Both the position numbers and the translations under genes were made by a program. A model generated the notes under the pieces. The model was not told the origin of the DNA. It did no database searches and saw only the letters and a program-made list of their open reading frames with translations. A DNA stretch of 64,000 nt, taken from contig QLIY01000032.1 of NCBI GenBank assembly GCA_003260075.1, forward strand, positions 298,500-362,499, in the 5' to 3' direction. Below are positions 14,101 through 26,605 of this stretch, in pieces. This DNA comes from Phallusia mammillata. Its lineage: Eukaryota > Chordata > Ascidiacea > Phlebobranchia > Ascidiidae. The number at the start of each line of letters is the position of its first letter. The first letter of the stretch is position 1.

Positions 14101-17100
14101 GTGGACTTGTAATGTTCAAATAAATGCGGCTGGCTTATTGGGTCAACAACAGTTTCCTAATGTGTTTGCGTCGAAAACGACAAATTAAATCCTTAATTTC
14201 CCCAATGTCAACACTGGTGCTAAAAGCTGCGATCTTTTTTACGAGTTTGTGCTCGAAATAAAATGTTTTCATTCGATCGTTGCTTATTTTATCCCGATTT
14301 TTTTGGTTGGTCAATTGGTCCTATATTTAGAAGCATTGTAAAGAGGTTAACTAGGAATTATAGTTGCTGATTTTATTGCCTAACATGATTTTCAATTTAT
14401 CTTTTGATTTCTGAATTACTTTTAATGTTGCAGGCTTTGCAGAACGTTGACATAACTTTAAACAACACAAGAGTGTTCATTTCAAATTTCCTTTGCAACA
14501 ATACAAGCATATGCAGACATACCCCCCCCCCTTGATTTCTGAATTACTTTTAATGTTGCAGGCTTTGCAGAACGTTGACTAAGCTTTAAACAACATAAGA
14601 GTGCTCATTTCAGATTTAATTTGCAACAGTACAAGCATGAGGAGACATGTGTGCGTGCAATTAATTACAGAGCGGTTTTGATGTCACATCTCGGTTTAAC
14701 TGGTTTCAACATTAGCATACAGCGCTGTTACGCAACCAGCAAGGCGAACTTCGCGCCTCCAGCTACAGCAATAGCTAGAATTCAAGAAGCCAAAATGCCA
14801 AAGTAGGCCGACATAGGTTAAGTCACAACGAAAAGATTGGCGGGTTGCCGAAAGGTCATAGTCCGATACCGAACATGACAACTAGGTCATCTCTACCAAT
14901 TAAATTTTGTTTCACTTTTAACACCAATTGGGTTGAGTTGAGTTTGTTTCGCTTGCTAAAAGTAAATATAGCGTCACAATGACAATAAACAATCACTAAG
15001 TCGGAAATAGCTGCGCAACGTTGAAACGTTATGGAACACAAACTAGAGAATGACACAATTGGTGGATCATGACTTAACGCGCTGCAGCTACACCGTATAC
15101 GGTAAACTGATTGGTCCTTGTTTAGTTAAACAGCGTTTTCCTATCCAGTATCCAATGTAGGCCAGTCTGCATCCAAAATATTACAACAATCCATATTTTT
15201 ATCATAATAAACGACCTTTTTACATTGGCTATTGATGCGTCGTCATGACAATGTTTCCCAATTAGAAAATATTTTTAGTGAAGAATTTAAATCAGTTTAT
15301 TTTATTGTTGGTTTGTGAAAATTTTCGACATGAGAAATCTAATTGGCGACAATGTTGTTGGAAACCGAACCAAGCAGTGGCTTTTTATCTGCAGTCGAAA
15401 TTAATTGCCGTCGCTTGTTGGTGTGGCTTGCGGTGAGAACGTGTTTGCTTTTGGATGGCAGGCTCACTGAAACATACAGCGCGTCAAGTCAAGACCAGAA
15501 ACCTATCAGGTCAGCTGGTGCAGCCTGGTGTCGGCCGGCGATTGCCGAAATTCGTTTTGTGATGAACCTGTCAGGCGAGTTACATTCGCTTTTTACTTGT
15601 GAGGTTTTGTTGCAAGCATCAAAGCTACGCATTGAGCAGAAAACCAGCGAAAGTGTGCGACACCCTGAGGCCAATGCTTAGCGCTCAACATCGCTGCCGT
15701 TTAGGTCGGCCTTCCAGGAAGGAGACTCATCGGTTTCTATTCGTACCTGTTCGTAAGAAGTTAAACAAAGTTCAATCTGTGCGGTTTTTACCATTTTACA
15801 TGCAGTTAGTTTTTTGCGGTGTCTTGATACTCCAATTAAAGAGATTCTTGTTTAAATCGTTTTTAACGCCTTTTTTCGTTTCAACGTTGTTTAAGCTGAT
15901 TCGGAAACATTTAAAATAATGTTGAAATATTCTAATGTTGTCTTTTGCGTAATGTCGATGGTTGAAACTAAATTTGTATCGTAAAGTTTTCTGCGACGAT
16001 TCGAATTTACGTTTAACTTTACAACGATAATTTGTATTTAATTTTAGCCATCTGGATTTCAGCGTTAAAATTTGCTTCCTCTATTAACAAATTGTCAACC
16101 GGATGTCGGATCACGTGACATTTAGCAGTTTGATTGACACTTCAACTTTGCGCAAGTGGAATTTTATCGCCTCATGATCTTACGCGCTCCAAGCCACAAT
16201 ATCAATAACTTCTATTAAACATTTTGTGCCGAAAATTTGCTTCAAAAAATATGTGTTTGTTGAGTTATGTTTCGGTGTTGCGATGTCCGTCTGTGCCTAC
16301 GTTTGTTCTTCGCTTGTGGCCATTAGAATCTTTTAAACAAAAATCACAGATTATTGTTTTCATTAGAACTCAACTAATATGATGTTGCTGCCACAGTTAA
16401 ACGGCTGTGTTCAGTAGCAGACATTACCCCGATGAAGATGCCCCGCATTATAAGACGCCAACACGTCAGATTTTTTTAATTATATTTACCGGTTAAACAA
16501 AACAGGACATTTGTTTAGAATTTAACATCCCGCCAATAATCGTTGTTTAAAAATTCTTTCACAAGTCCCCGTTCAAAACAACAACTTGTTCAGTGCCGAA
16601 ATGTATTTGTGTGAGGTAAATTAACGTTTTGTCCAGCTAACCACAAATTGGTTCTCAAGTTCGCTCTAGCGATCGAAAATGAACTTGGGTTCGGGTTCAG
16701 GTCAGTGACCTTTGAATTTTTATTGAAATTCCCGTAATAAGCAAATTTTATGACGACCTTGTTACGCAGATGTTAAAGGCGACACGTTAAATATGCATTT
16801 AAATTTTAACTGTAAATGATTTTATTTGAATAAGCGACGATGCTTATACTGTACACTGATGATACTCCTATTTCTTAAGAGCTTTACATAAATGTTGATA
16901 AGAAGTTGATTGTTATTTCACGCCCTATTTACGCATATGTTTCATTAAAAGCCCAATATAAAAATATATACATAAACTTTGAATGCTTCTATTTAAATAG
17001 GCGACTGACGATGCTTATACGCTGATAATATTTCTATGTCTTTAAGAACTTTAAATTAATGACGATAAATAATTGATTGTTTGTTTTGCCGCTATTGCCT

Positions 17101-20100
17101 ACTGCCAATCTATCGTATCGACCTCAACTGCCACGTGCAACTCATCAGCCATTATTAACTTCTTACTTGGTATGTGCTCAATAAACGAAATCGTGACGCC
17201 GTGTTACAGAAGCGGTAATATGTGATATGAAATTATGCAAAGCCGCAATAGAGCCCCCCCCCCTGTTACAGAAGCGGTAATATGTGATATGAAATTATGC
17301 AAAGCCGCAATTGAAATCGGATTAAATCGGCCACAAATGAGAATAGAAATCATAGCTATCCACGGATATTTCCTCTCCTCGTGAAATGTCAAACTTCAGG
17401 CGTTGCTTAATATGTCGCGGTATAGAGGTATGTTTGTTTACTTACATCAAGTTTTGTTTGCAAATTTGCCCGATGTTGCCGTTGAGAAATTTAATCCAGG
17501 ATGTTTTGGCGAAGTTTAAAACTATTTTTGTTCGCGTTTAGTTGTCAATGAAGACAAAAATTAACATAATCCCCTTCCCCTGTCTGTTAGGTTGGAATTT
17601 CATTTTTCGTGTTTTAATCTACATATTCTAACCCAATTTCCCCGTGAAAAGCGACGTACTAGTTTGGGGCTAATACCAGACGTAAGATAAATGTTTAAAT
17701 AACGGAAAAGAATAATGTCATAAATTTTTTTTTTTTCAGGCAATCATAATTCTACTTATAATTATCCTACCTAGTAATTTGCTGTTATATTTTCTGTAGA
17801 TTTTATAAGCTATATAATACAACGCTTCAGGATCGCTTAAACCGGTGTATATTTGTTAGAAGAATCATTAACAAGCGCGTTCTTAGTGTTTCCCACTCTT
17901 TTTTATTTGCTTTTCTGCCAACAATTATTTTATTAAATCACACTTTTGTTTGTATTTTTATTAAAGGAGATCTTGGTTTGCATTACTTTAAACCAGTGGT
18001 TCTCAACTCGTTTCGGGCCGTGGACCACCGGCCCAGTACAAATAATATCGTGGACCATTTCATTTTGTGGCAAGTTTGAAGTACGCGTACGAAACAACCA
18101 TTTGGGCTTCAAACATAATTCTTTAAAATGGATTTTTAAGAAGTGAGATACAATTATTAACAGCTAACATTTTGATCCTCTTTCAACATGTAATTTGCAA
18201 TCATCTCTAATTTATCACTCAATTTAGTGGATGTCCTGTGGACCACCCAAAAAGTCATCATGGACCACTAGTCGAGAACCACTGCTTTAAACGTACGTTA
18301 TTCGTTTTTCGCTTTGAACTATAAATTTTTCTTATATTATATCATTCACCCAGCATAAGCGAAGTGAATGCGATGCACCAATGCGCCTTTTTTTGAAAGT
18401 AGCAATGCGCTTTTGCTTTTTTGTCATCAAATATTTTATCAGATCACACATTTCAGTTTTTTATAAAATAAAAAGTAGTTGTCGCAGCGAGAAAAATTTG
18501 CGCAACCGTTTGTATTTTCAGCTTTTTTGGAGAAAAATGTTTACAAAATATTCGTTTGCAGTTTCAAGCGTTGAACTAATTACCAGCGGAAAAAAATCGT
18601 TTAACCAGGGATGGGATTCGAACCCGCGACGGTTGAGATTAATTTCAAAATTAACTTACGAGATTGCAGTCGTCACAACTTGAATTATAGAAACTTTCAA
18701 CGCTTGACATTTAATTTGCTTCTAACGTTGCCCTATAATCCGCTATTCGACCCATTTAACTGAATACTCTGTAGACTTATTTATCCCTAACTATGCCATT
18801 AATTTTATAGACATTTTTGCAACAAAATATAAATGAATTTTCGCATTTCACTGTCTGTAAAAAGTATATTTTCGACAAACAAATTTGTTAAGTGTCTTAA
18901 ACCCATATTTATTATCGGTTAATTTTTGCGTTTTGAGGTTTCTCTTTGCAATTAATCTCCTTGAAGAGTTTATTTGATAAGTACTTTATCATCTTCTGCA
19001 ATAAATATTTAAAAATGCACTTGTCGACCGCTCAAGTAGGCAATTTGGTCGTTTACTGTTTGAAAAGAGGCTTCCTTTATTTAGCCAATTATGCAATTAC
19101 AATTTATAGAATTAAACTTTTCGATCTTTTGTATGCTAAGTATTAAATTTGCAAATTAACTTATAGTTTTAAAATATTTAAATGTACAATGATTAAACAC
19201 AGACATGTCCTATAAATCTCAGTGCATATTTTACATGCTATACGTTTGTGACCTCTTAAATTCAGACACTTGAATAAAAATGTCTTGTGGTCGTTTAAAT
19301 ACAACGCGTTTTATTTTACATTATATTCAAATTGTTTCAAGTAGAATTGAAACCAACCTGTGATCACGCAGATGGTCTTGTCGTCTGAATGCCTTGTTGC
19401 AAACTTCACATGAGTAAGGCCTTTCGTCAGTGTGAGTTCGCTCATGAATTAGGAGATTGTACGATTTTGTGAATTCCCTTCCGCAGTATTTGCAAATGTA
19501 TCTCTTCTTCGGACGCGTCGGCACGCGGCTGTTGCTTGCCTTTCTGCTCTGGCTGAACTGTGGCACCGTGGATCCTGGCTTTGCCATAGCTGAGTGTCCA
19601 CACGACAACGCGTGCTGAGGCTTTGGCTTCATGACAGCATTTGGCCGGATATCGGTCGCCAGGTTTCCGCCGCCGGAAAACAAAAACGCCGATGATGAAT
19701 CCGCGCTTCGTGTGGGAAAATGGTCATTGGCTGTAGGCGGCTGCGCAGACATCGGCGAAACATCGCTGCTGCGTCGACGTTGCGCGATTGGACAATCGGA
19801 TTGAAGGCGATTTTGTTGTATTCGCTGCAGCAACTGGCTCATAGCGTGTTGTGGTCCCAGAGTGGTGAGCGGAGGACTAACTGATGTAGTGACCGGTGTT
19901 TCTGATTTACTTAGAACCCAGCTTCTGTCCAATGAGTGGGCGGTTTCGCGAGGCAAAGCTGAGAGATTAGAATATGAACTCGGCACCGCTGTTTTGTCTT
20001 TTTCCGCCATATTTGATTGACTCGCGATGGACGAAATGAGATCCCGAAAGGCGCCTCCGTACGCGTAATAATAAGCAGATAGTTGGATAAGGTTTGGCGC

Positions 20101-20706
20101 TGCCTGTGGCGCCCTCAGTCCAAGCCAGTCCAACTGCATTCTAGGGTCGTGCGCAGTCACAGGCACCGCTACTGGGCCTCTCTGGTTGGCGAGAGCTTGA
20201 ACGACCCACGGTAAGTGAGGTTGCATCGGCGCAGTTGGTGTGAACAGCGGCAAAGGCGGTAAGTACGTCGCGAGGGGGGCAGACACTCGTGGCAAAGAAC
20301 TCCCGCTGAAAATGTTGTTCAAGTCGGGCCAGGTCGGCTTGTTTTCGTTCCTTCGCAGGGCAACACCATGCGGCAAATCTGTGTTTGGGGGCAGTTGTGA
20401 CGTAGAAGGCCTTTCAACGCTCACAAACGCAGACGATGGCGTCACGGTTGACCAGTTTCCGTCCTCTGAACCGGAACCGTGCGATCTGAAACTTGAAGTT
20501 GAGGCTGAGCGGTAAAAATCCGGCAGAGTTTGAAAACCGGAATCGGCTGTGATTGATGTGCCGCTCGACCGTTCTGTCGCCTCTTCCTCACTACTTAAGA
20601 CTTCCTCACTTTGAGTCGAAGGAAGACGCTTGCTCGGTCCTTCGCTCATTCTTAAGTGGGCACTGACTTGAGGCTGAAAACTCGACGCTGCTTGAATCTC
20701 AATCAT
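8148..20706 (-). CDS. OSR: Odd-skipped-related zinc-finger transcription factor
   Basis: Four coding exons on the minus strand: 20706-19358, 10752-10653, 10085-9973 and 8364-8148. All junctions are GT/AG and the phases match, giving 592 residues. It carries five C2H2 fingers at about 403-425, 431-453, 459-481, 487-509 and 515-537. Diagnostic strings include [50 protein letters not shown] and [11 protein letters not shown]. These are the finger sequences of the odd/bowl/OSR family, nuclear DNA-binding regulators of gut, kidney and limb development in other animals. The N-terminal 400 residues are Ser/Pro-rich and probably disordered. The first ATG directly follows an in-frame TAG and has a poor context; the ATG at codon 20 (MSEGPSKR) has A at -3 and may be the true start. 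Intron 1 (8.6 kb) splits finger 2. Five fingers resemble bowl or the long OSR2 form more than three-finger OSR1. Confidence 0.93.
8513..8726. repeat. Direct duplication split by a C-run, in intron 3
   Basis: Block 8513-8606 recurs at 8617-8726; C-run 8607-8616 lies between. The second copy has an extra 17-base stretch after 'cagtagc', so the copies differ by an indel as alleles often do. Confidence 0.8.
9172..9380. repeat. Direct duplication split by a C-run, in intron 3
   Basis: Block 9172-9270 recurs at 9281-9380 almost unchanged; C-run 9271-9280. Confidence 0.8.
9525..9897. repeat. Fragment bounded by two C-runs, copied 190 bp downstream
   Basis: The segment 9535-9622 has a C-run on each side (9525-9534 and 9623-9633) and matches 9812-9897 with a few differences. 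It reads as a small stray contig placed between two larger ones. Confidence 0.75.
10182..10354 (+). mobile_element. Hairpin element with hammerhead-like core, in intron 2
   Basis: A 24-base inverted repeat (10182-10205 and 10300-10323, one mismatch) encloses CTGATGA (10252-10258) and GAAACGTC (10280-10287). It is followed by 'ctggcagcaacagcttat'. The same tail follows the hairpins at 33783 and 43051, so these are one family. CTGATGA plus GAAA are the invariant core strings of hammerhead ribozymes, which Penelope-like retroelements are known to carry. Stem II pairs poorly here, so this copy is probably inactive. Confidence 0.55.
13343..13510. mobile_element. hAT-type MITE with intact target duplication
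   Basis: Starts cagtggttcttaacc and ends ggttaagaacccctg, imperfect terminal inverted repeats of the hAT type. It is flanked on both sides by the 8-bp duplication cactatac (13335-13342 and 13511-13518). At 168 bp it has no transposase and depends on one supplied in trans. Lies in intron 1 of the odd-skipped gene. Confidence 0.88.
13604..13815. mobile_element. Eroded hAT-type MITE
   Basis: Left end reads cattcggcaaccttttttat and right end 'cttgccgaccactg', with 'gcggaccg' and 'cggcccgg' motifs inside as in the element at 23172. No clear target duplication, so boundaries are approximate. Confidence 0.5.
14404..14650. repeat. Direct duplication split by a C-run, in intron 1
   Basis: Block 14404-14521 recurs at 14532-14650 with several substitutions; C-run 14522-14531. 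Confidence 0.8.
14930..15105. mobile_element. SINE-like repeat, reverse-oriented partial copy
   Basis: Reverse complement of the family at 6948: begins 'gggttgagttgagtttgttt', contains 'ggaaatagctgcgcaacgtt' and ends near 'ctgcagctacaccgta'. Diverged and 5'-truncated relative to the copies at 37613 and 53017. Confidence 0.6.
15106..17201. other. Intron 1 of the odd-skipped gene, no second gene seen
   Basis: Both strands have short open frames at about 15343-15920 in a GC-richer patch, without domain or splice support. A long intron of a developmental regulator is a reasonable place for enhancers, but I identify none. A possible eroded hammerhead-like stretch lies at 16430-16475. A CACGTGA E-box lies at about 16132. 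Confidence 0.45.
17202..17315. repeat. Direct duplication split by a C-run, in intron 1
   Basis: Block 17202-17253 recurs at 17264-17315; C-run 17254-17263. Confidence 0.78.
17994..18284. mobile_element. hAT-type MITE with intact target duplication
   Basis: Terminal repeats cagtggttctcaactcg and agtcgagaaccactg. The 8-bp target duplication ctttaaac is at 17986-17993 and 18285-18292. The interior repeats 'ggaccac' motifs near each end, extending the inverted repeats. No coding capacity. Confidence 0.9.
18604..18690 (-). mobile_element. tRNA-derived SINE fragment or tRNA pseudogene
   Basis: On the minus strand the sequence contains GGGTTCGAATCCC, a near-perfect Pol III B box with T-arm pairing. 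About 35 bases upstream an AT-rich stem encloses TTTGAAA, like a Ser(TGA) anticodon loop. There is no good A box and the acceptor ends do not pair, so it is not a functional tRNA. Confidence 0.4.
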
Positions 20707-20813
20707 CTACGTGTATTAAGTGGAACACTTTGCTTGTTGTATGTTTGCAAAATGGCGGACGTGCAAACCGTGCATATGTTTCCGACCTATATGAGCGACT
20801 TTCTGTCCTCGCT

Positions 20814-20821
20814 CTTTTATA
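20814..20821 (-). promoter_or_regulatory. TATA box of the odd-skipped gene
   Basis: TATAAAAG on the minus strand in a GC-rich setting, about 110 bp above the first ATG of the zinc-finger gene. A start site 25-30 bp downstream would leave a 5' UTR of roughly 80 bases. The position and exact match make it a good core-promoter candidate. Confidence 0.6.
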
Positions 20822-20909
20822 AACGAGGCGATCTTCGAAACCTCGCTTCAGGCTACCTGAACGGCGCACAGCAAAACGGTAGCAACCTTCTTTTCGGCGT
20901 CTAAGCACA

Positions 20910-22500
20910 CGCGTCACGTCACAGCATCGTCACACAAAGTTGGTCTGCTCTTGATGAGTCGGGTTGGATGTTTGAGGCATAACTTTCGGCTTCAGTTTTT
21001 GATAAATCCCAAAACGCAAAAGCTTTGTAGGAAGGGTTCGGGTTCTTTAAGCCAACGTAGTTTGATTTAATCCATAATTCTTTGTTTGTGTTTGTAAACA
21101 AAAAAATACGAAAAAACAAAACTCAGATTTTTTTGTATTTTATGGTTAAACCTTACGAATAAAATTTAAATTAAGGTTTTAAATTTGCAGAATGAATCAC
21201 CTGGGGAATCAATTTAAAAAGAAGGCTCATAAATAATGCATCAAAAATAACATGTGTACAAAAGAAATATCTAAACAAAAATCTACCGATACAAACTATA
21301 CGTTTTCGTCATGCAGCAACCCTGAAAAAAAAGCTTAAAAATTTTAAGCAGTTTACATTTCAACAAATTCCCCGCTTTGCGCAGAAACGCCCACAAGTCG
21401 TCTTCACTCGTATAATGTAGTAAACGTTTCTGTATTGCGGTGATTTCGCGCCAATTTCAGGAGGCTACTTTGGGAAACGCCTAAATCGGCGATCTTTGTT
21501 TCAAAAGTTGGAAAGTTCTTTTTGACAAAAATACTTTAGAATGGCATAAAACAAGTTTAAGATTTCTGACATTTCTGACCGTCATTCCGTGTCAAAGCAC
21601 TCTTGACTGTTAAAAGCGCTTTTAATGCAATAAAAGTATTTTTCAAAACTACTGTTTATGACAAAACAACATTGGAAGATGGGACACAAAAAAATACGAA
21701 GTTTGAACAACAATTTTTAATTTTAACATGTTTTTTTTTTCAATGTGAAATTTTTCACATCCCAAATTTTGTTACAAATTTTACACTTAGCCATAGTTTT
21801 TAATGCATGGCAGCATCATGTTTTATAATAACACTTAATACTTGCAAAGTTTCAACAACGATAAATTTGGACTTATTTCTTAGTGTTTTCTCATCTGAAT
21901 TTTTCCTGCTAAAACTGTTTTGATTCCACTTCGACACTAAATATCTTTATTTACTTCACAAAACGAAATTTCCCTAAATCGAGGCTTGCGGTGCGAAACC
22001 TGTTTGCACTGGACGCTGCGTATTTGCATACAGACGACTTAAGGTAGGAACGATATTTCGAGAAGCTTGATCGCATGTGACAGGTGGCCCGCTTCAGGTT
22101 TGACCTTCAGACAACGAGAGGTTGCGGTACGACGTGCAATGAGTCGGTGGCGGGTGCAAAATTATTATCGTCGAAGGTCAAACATTTTCTTTCCTGCGCT
22201 GTTTCCAATTCCCCGCAGCCCGCGACCTTTCGAGGGGAACCCCCTGAGCTGGAGGCGCGTAAAGTTCGCTACTTGAAATTTTCGTTGGCGGATTTTGGTT
22301 GGAAGTCCCTAACATTTTGCGATGATTTGACCTCGCGAAAAACGACCGGTTTCATACTTTGCGGCATTTTTGTCCGATACCCGATCGTAATCAGTATAAA
22401 CGGGGTCGCAGTTTCCATGCTTAACCTTTATCCTTGTCATCCCACATACCATCTGGCAGACAACGCCATGTATTTAGTAAAAGTGTTTTGGGATTATTAG
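20910..22500. other. Upstream region of the odd-skipped gene, no gene supported
   Basis: A 138-codon plus-strand frame at 22084-22500 lies in a GC-richer patch. It has no recognisable domain and no exon partners, and its neighbouring frame is also open, which points to base composition. This may be regulatory DNA of the gene to the left. Confidence 0.45.
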
Positions 22501-22513
22501 GGAGGGTTATTTA

Positions 22514-22684
22514 CAGCGGTGGGATTCAAATTTTTTGTTAGCCGGGTCTCTCACAAAAGTCATATTTTTCAGCCGGTTCTGTTACAAAAAGTCATATACA
22601 GTAACCAGTAATGGTTCGCAGATCTCATAAAATTTCGTGAGACGGTTCTATAGAACTGGTGCGAACCGGCTGAATCTCACCATG
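22514..22684. mobile_element. hAT-like MITE ('cagcggtgggattca' family)
   Basis: Starts cagcggtgggattcaaattt and ends 'gaaccggctgaatctcaccatg', imperfect inverted repeats. The same ends occur at 52855 and 53365, where the element is interrupted. No clear target duplication, so ends are approximate. Confidence 0.55.
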
Positions 22685-23171
22685 CACTGGTTGTTTACTG
22701 GTGTATTTTGAGAGGTGGTATTTTGGACAAAATTCAGACAATTTTTAAACCAAATTACGCAAACAGAATAAATAATACTTCATGATAATAACTGACTGTA
22801 CAGTTCGCAACATGAATTTAAATTAATACTAAACTAAACAAAGTATCAAACTTTTCTATATGCAAATGGCCTAAAAAACCCATTGAAATTAACAAGGATG
22901 ATTTTTATGATAACTTTGTCGTGGTTTAGGTTGCAACTTATATAATGTGACCTAGCAATAAATGTAAGTCACGCCTACTTAATTTATTAATCACTATACG
23001 ATGTAAACGAGTCATTGCGCTAAGAATTATGACTAAGCTTGATAAGCAGATAAATCTTCGAGTCTTGACATTTCACCGCACAGTCACTAATGCTAAGCAG
23101 CCACCGATGGCAACTATACCAATGCTACTAATGTGTGCCTCTGCTGTCAACTTTTCACGTCAAACCTATAC

Positions 23172-23369
23172 CAGGGGTCGGCAAACTGTAACGGGCCATT
23201 GAAATCTGAAAATTTATCGACTGGCCTTTAGTTATTGCAACTTTTATTTAATACGAACCTTGAGTTTGTTTTGCGCAACGAGACGCTCCCACCTAAAAAT
23301 TATGTTTGAAAAGCACTTGACCTGAAAAAGTATACGGCCTGGTAACGAACTGTGCATGGACCGGCACTG
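23172..23369. mobile_element. hAT-type MITE
   Basis: Begins caggggtcggcaaactg and ends 'ggaccggcactg'. Flanks acctatac and gtctatac agree at 6 of 8 positions, consistent with an old target duplication. Most of the element is inside the duplicated block 23207-23667. Confidence 0.65.
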
Positions 23370-23667
23370 GTCTATACAATTATCTAGTATTGATATAAAC
23401 TAATTTTATGGGCACACATATACAGGTTAATCCCCCCCCCCCTGAAAATTTATCGACTGGCCTTTAGTTATTGCAACTTTTATTTAATAAGAACCTTGAG
23501 TTTGTTTTGCGCAACGAGACGCTCCCACCTGAGAATTATGTTTGAAAAGCATTTAACCTGAAAAAGTATACGGCCCGGTAACGAACTGTGCATGGACCGG
23601 CACTGGCCTATACAATTATGTAGTATTGATATGAACTAATTTTATGGGCACACATATACAGGTTAAC
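23207..23667. repeat. Direct duplication split by a C-run
   Basis: Block 23207-23431 recurs at 23443-23667 with a handful of substitutions; C-run 23432-23442. One of the longest of these paired blocks, and a good one for testing the allele explanation. Confidence 0.82.
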
Positions 23668-24379
23668 TTAAAGAGATCTCTAAACTTGTCAAAAGTTGTT
23701 TTTCGTGGTAAAAATTGCATAAACCCCAAAACCCTAATGTTAACCTGTGCATGTGCCTATAAAATGTAGTAAAAACCCAAAAAAATTTGTGTTGTTGAAA
23801 AAGTCAGTTTAAAGAGCACACTAGGTTTTTGTCGTATATTTCATACCGTGTTGAGCGCACCACCAATTTTGGCCAATGTGAAGTTAATCTGAACGATTTC
23901 CGCATTTTAGTTTGAGAAAATGTTAAACGGGGATTTGTGGCTGATTGAAGTAAAGGCAAAAACGGTCGGCGAGCTTTGGGTGTGCCGACATACATGTAAA
24001 TGTCACCTGGAACGTAGTAGCTACCTTATTTGGTCAAGTAATACTGCGCATATTGTTCTTAAGTCACGAATTACTGCCAAAACAACCTTAAAAGGGAGAA
24101 TAATCCCGAATAACGCAGTAGCATAAAACTTCAGGTCTGAAAATGAGAAATATCGGTTTGGCAAACTGGCTTTTTTACTGATTATGTGAATTGCTTACTT
24201 CAAAAGGGACTTTTTCTTGTAAATGTGTATTGTTTTGGCACTTCGACAAGAGAACCTTTTTAGATTGCACCCGAAATGTAACTTTTAAAATATTCCCGTT
24301 TGCGTGGCGGACAAGACAACCAGGTCGAAAAACATTAATTTTGCTGTCAGGTCGAACTCAGCCCAACCCCGACTCTTAA

Positions 24380-26283
24380 TTTTGATCAGGTCGCTTCAAT
24401 TCACGAAGGTGACCTGTAACTTGGTGACGCATCCCTTGACCTTCACGCAACAATGACCACAAATCCGTCGTGCTTCGAACGTGGCATCACGTGCATCGGT
24501 CATGAGCGTAAGATCGTGAGCCCGAACAATCGAAACCGAACGGCGGCCTGAGAGGGCGCGTCTTGCCGCGAAGAGACAAACATTTTGCGCAGGGCGACGC
24601 GTTCTGGGCGCGGAAAGAGAAACGGATTCGGACACTACGAGATACAAGGTTGTCCGCGTTCAAACTGAGCGCGCGTCACGATTGTTCATCGACGAATAGT
24701 GGCAGCATTAAGACGCGTTGTCCGCAGAGTCACGCGGAGGGTTTGAGAAATGCATTAAGCATCAGGTAGACCCACGATTTGGCGGGACCGGAACCTTGCG
24801 AACGTGCTTATGTCGAAAAACAACAACAGGTTCAATACGGGGCGGTGTAAATTACTAACAATCAGGTTGCCATTGTTGCACGGATTGAAGGTGTAAGCGC
24901 TCACGACGAGCACCGTATAAGGACTCAACGTGGACGACATCATCATTTGCCTGTTTATAACCGGTATGCAGATGTACTGGGACCGACGGAACCTTCACAC
25001 AGCGTAACCTCGGGACTGGCACAAATTTAAACACTGAAATGTCATAAGTTGTTGCCCTGTTTACGGCAATTGTCGCAATCGTTAAGATTGTCCCGTGTAC
25101 ATTATAGCCACACAAAACTTGAAACGAAGATTGCTTGATGTTACTAAAGGTCATCTAGTGGCACACGACTCAATTGGTCATCGCGCAAACACAGATGTGG
25201 AGAAATATATAGATTATATCCTTTCACTAATAGCGAGTAAAACGGATAATTTCATTAACAACGTAAATAGCAATTTATAGCGAAGAGAGCCGGATTGGCC
25301 AGCGGGCGGAAATAAATCAATTTTAACAAAACCGTAATTTTGGCGATGATCATTTTTAGGATCATCACATAGGAAACTATTAAGAGTTGAAAGGCATGAA
25401 ATTAAAGGCACGTGGAAATTAGGTTTATAAAATGTCATTAACTCGCTTTTTCTCATTTTTACAACTTTCGGACTATTTTTAGATTTGTTTTGACCTTTTG
25501 CTGCGAAGTCACTTTCAGCTGATTTTAGGGAATAAGTCATTCGTTTCAAATCGTGTGGGAAATAATGCGCAATAAACAATTTGCGTGAAAATTTGTTTAA
25601 ATGTATTTCTAGGGAACAAACGTAAATTTGGTTACAGTAGGATTGATGGGGGTTCAATTAAATTGAAATAGACCCTAAGTGCGACCACATTCGCGTCGAA
25701 CCAGTGAAATTGCGACACAAATGCAGAATATGTACAAATTCTGGTTCCAGCCGAATCGCTTTTTTTAACTTGAGCCAAAAAACCAACCGACAAGGCCCGG
25801 GTCGACTTCCAACCCTGTGTTGCGCATCATAACTCGATACGGTAGATTGAGGCAATATCCAAAACAGAAATTGAGAGTTTTGCGGTTGGTGGTTTGGTCG
25901 AGGCGTTACTACAATGCGATGTCATCAATTGCAAAGTATCGAGTTAAGAGATTTGGATTTAGATTAAATTTTTCTTTTCCCATCATTTTAACCATGAAAT
26001 TTAATTTTAACACAAAAATTGAACACCACAGGATAATTTGAAAAGAAATATTTGAACTGATTTGTTATTTTTGTGTTAACCGAAAAAACACTAACTTAAA
26101 ATAGTTGTTTGAAAAGTTATCTTAACAATGTAAACGTAAGCAAAAACACAATACATTACGACCCTTAGTCACTTGTCGACAAAAATAGTGTTTTGCTTCG
26201 AAATAATGTGGGTTTTAAACCCGTGTTATGTTTATTCAACAAAAAATGGACAAAAATTACTCCCATGAATTTAACCAATAATC
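24380..26283. other. GC-rich patch and flanks, no gene called
   Basis: About 24400-25100 is clearly richer in G+C than its surroundings, and several frames are open on both strands (for example minus 24396-24647 and 24855-25154). No splice-consistent chain or known domain was found. A 147-codon minus-strand frame at 25214-25657 is likewise unsupported. A CpG-rich promoter or an unrecognised exon is possible. Confidence 0.35.
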
Positions 26284-26563
26284 TGCTTAACCTTACAAAC
26301 AGGATTTAAACGGTAATGTTATCGTAAGTTAAGTTGAGCAATAAAATGTATTCAACACATACAAATTTTCTGGTAGGTTTGTATTTCAACTAATTAATTC
26401 CATGGACAGTTTTTCTACCCCCCCCCCCCTGCTTAACCTTACAAACAGGATTTAAACGGTAATGTTATCGTAAGTTCAGTTGAGCAATAAAATGTATTCA
26501 ATATATACAAAGTTTCTGGTAGATTTGTATTTCATTTAATTAATTACATGGGCAGTTTTTCTA
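26284..26563. repeat. Direct duplication split by a C-run
   Basis: Block 26284-26417 recurs at 26430-26563 with several substitutions; C-run 26418-26429 (12 C, two of which can be flanking bases). Confidence 0.8.
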
Positions 26564-26605
26564 TGTTTGAAACTGAACCTCAACAGATTTCACAACAAAC
26601 TTATA

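Noticed and set aside
16430-16475. Eroded relative of the hammerhead-like hairpin (cgatgaagatgcc ... gacgccaacacgtc)
   Set aside because: Several core bases are changed and no inverted arms are visible; too degenerate to annotate.
22084-22500. 138-codon plus-strand open frame
   Set aside because: No recognisable motif, no exon partners, and an overlapping frame is also open; best explained by local GC content.
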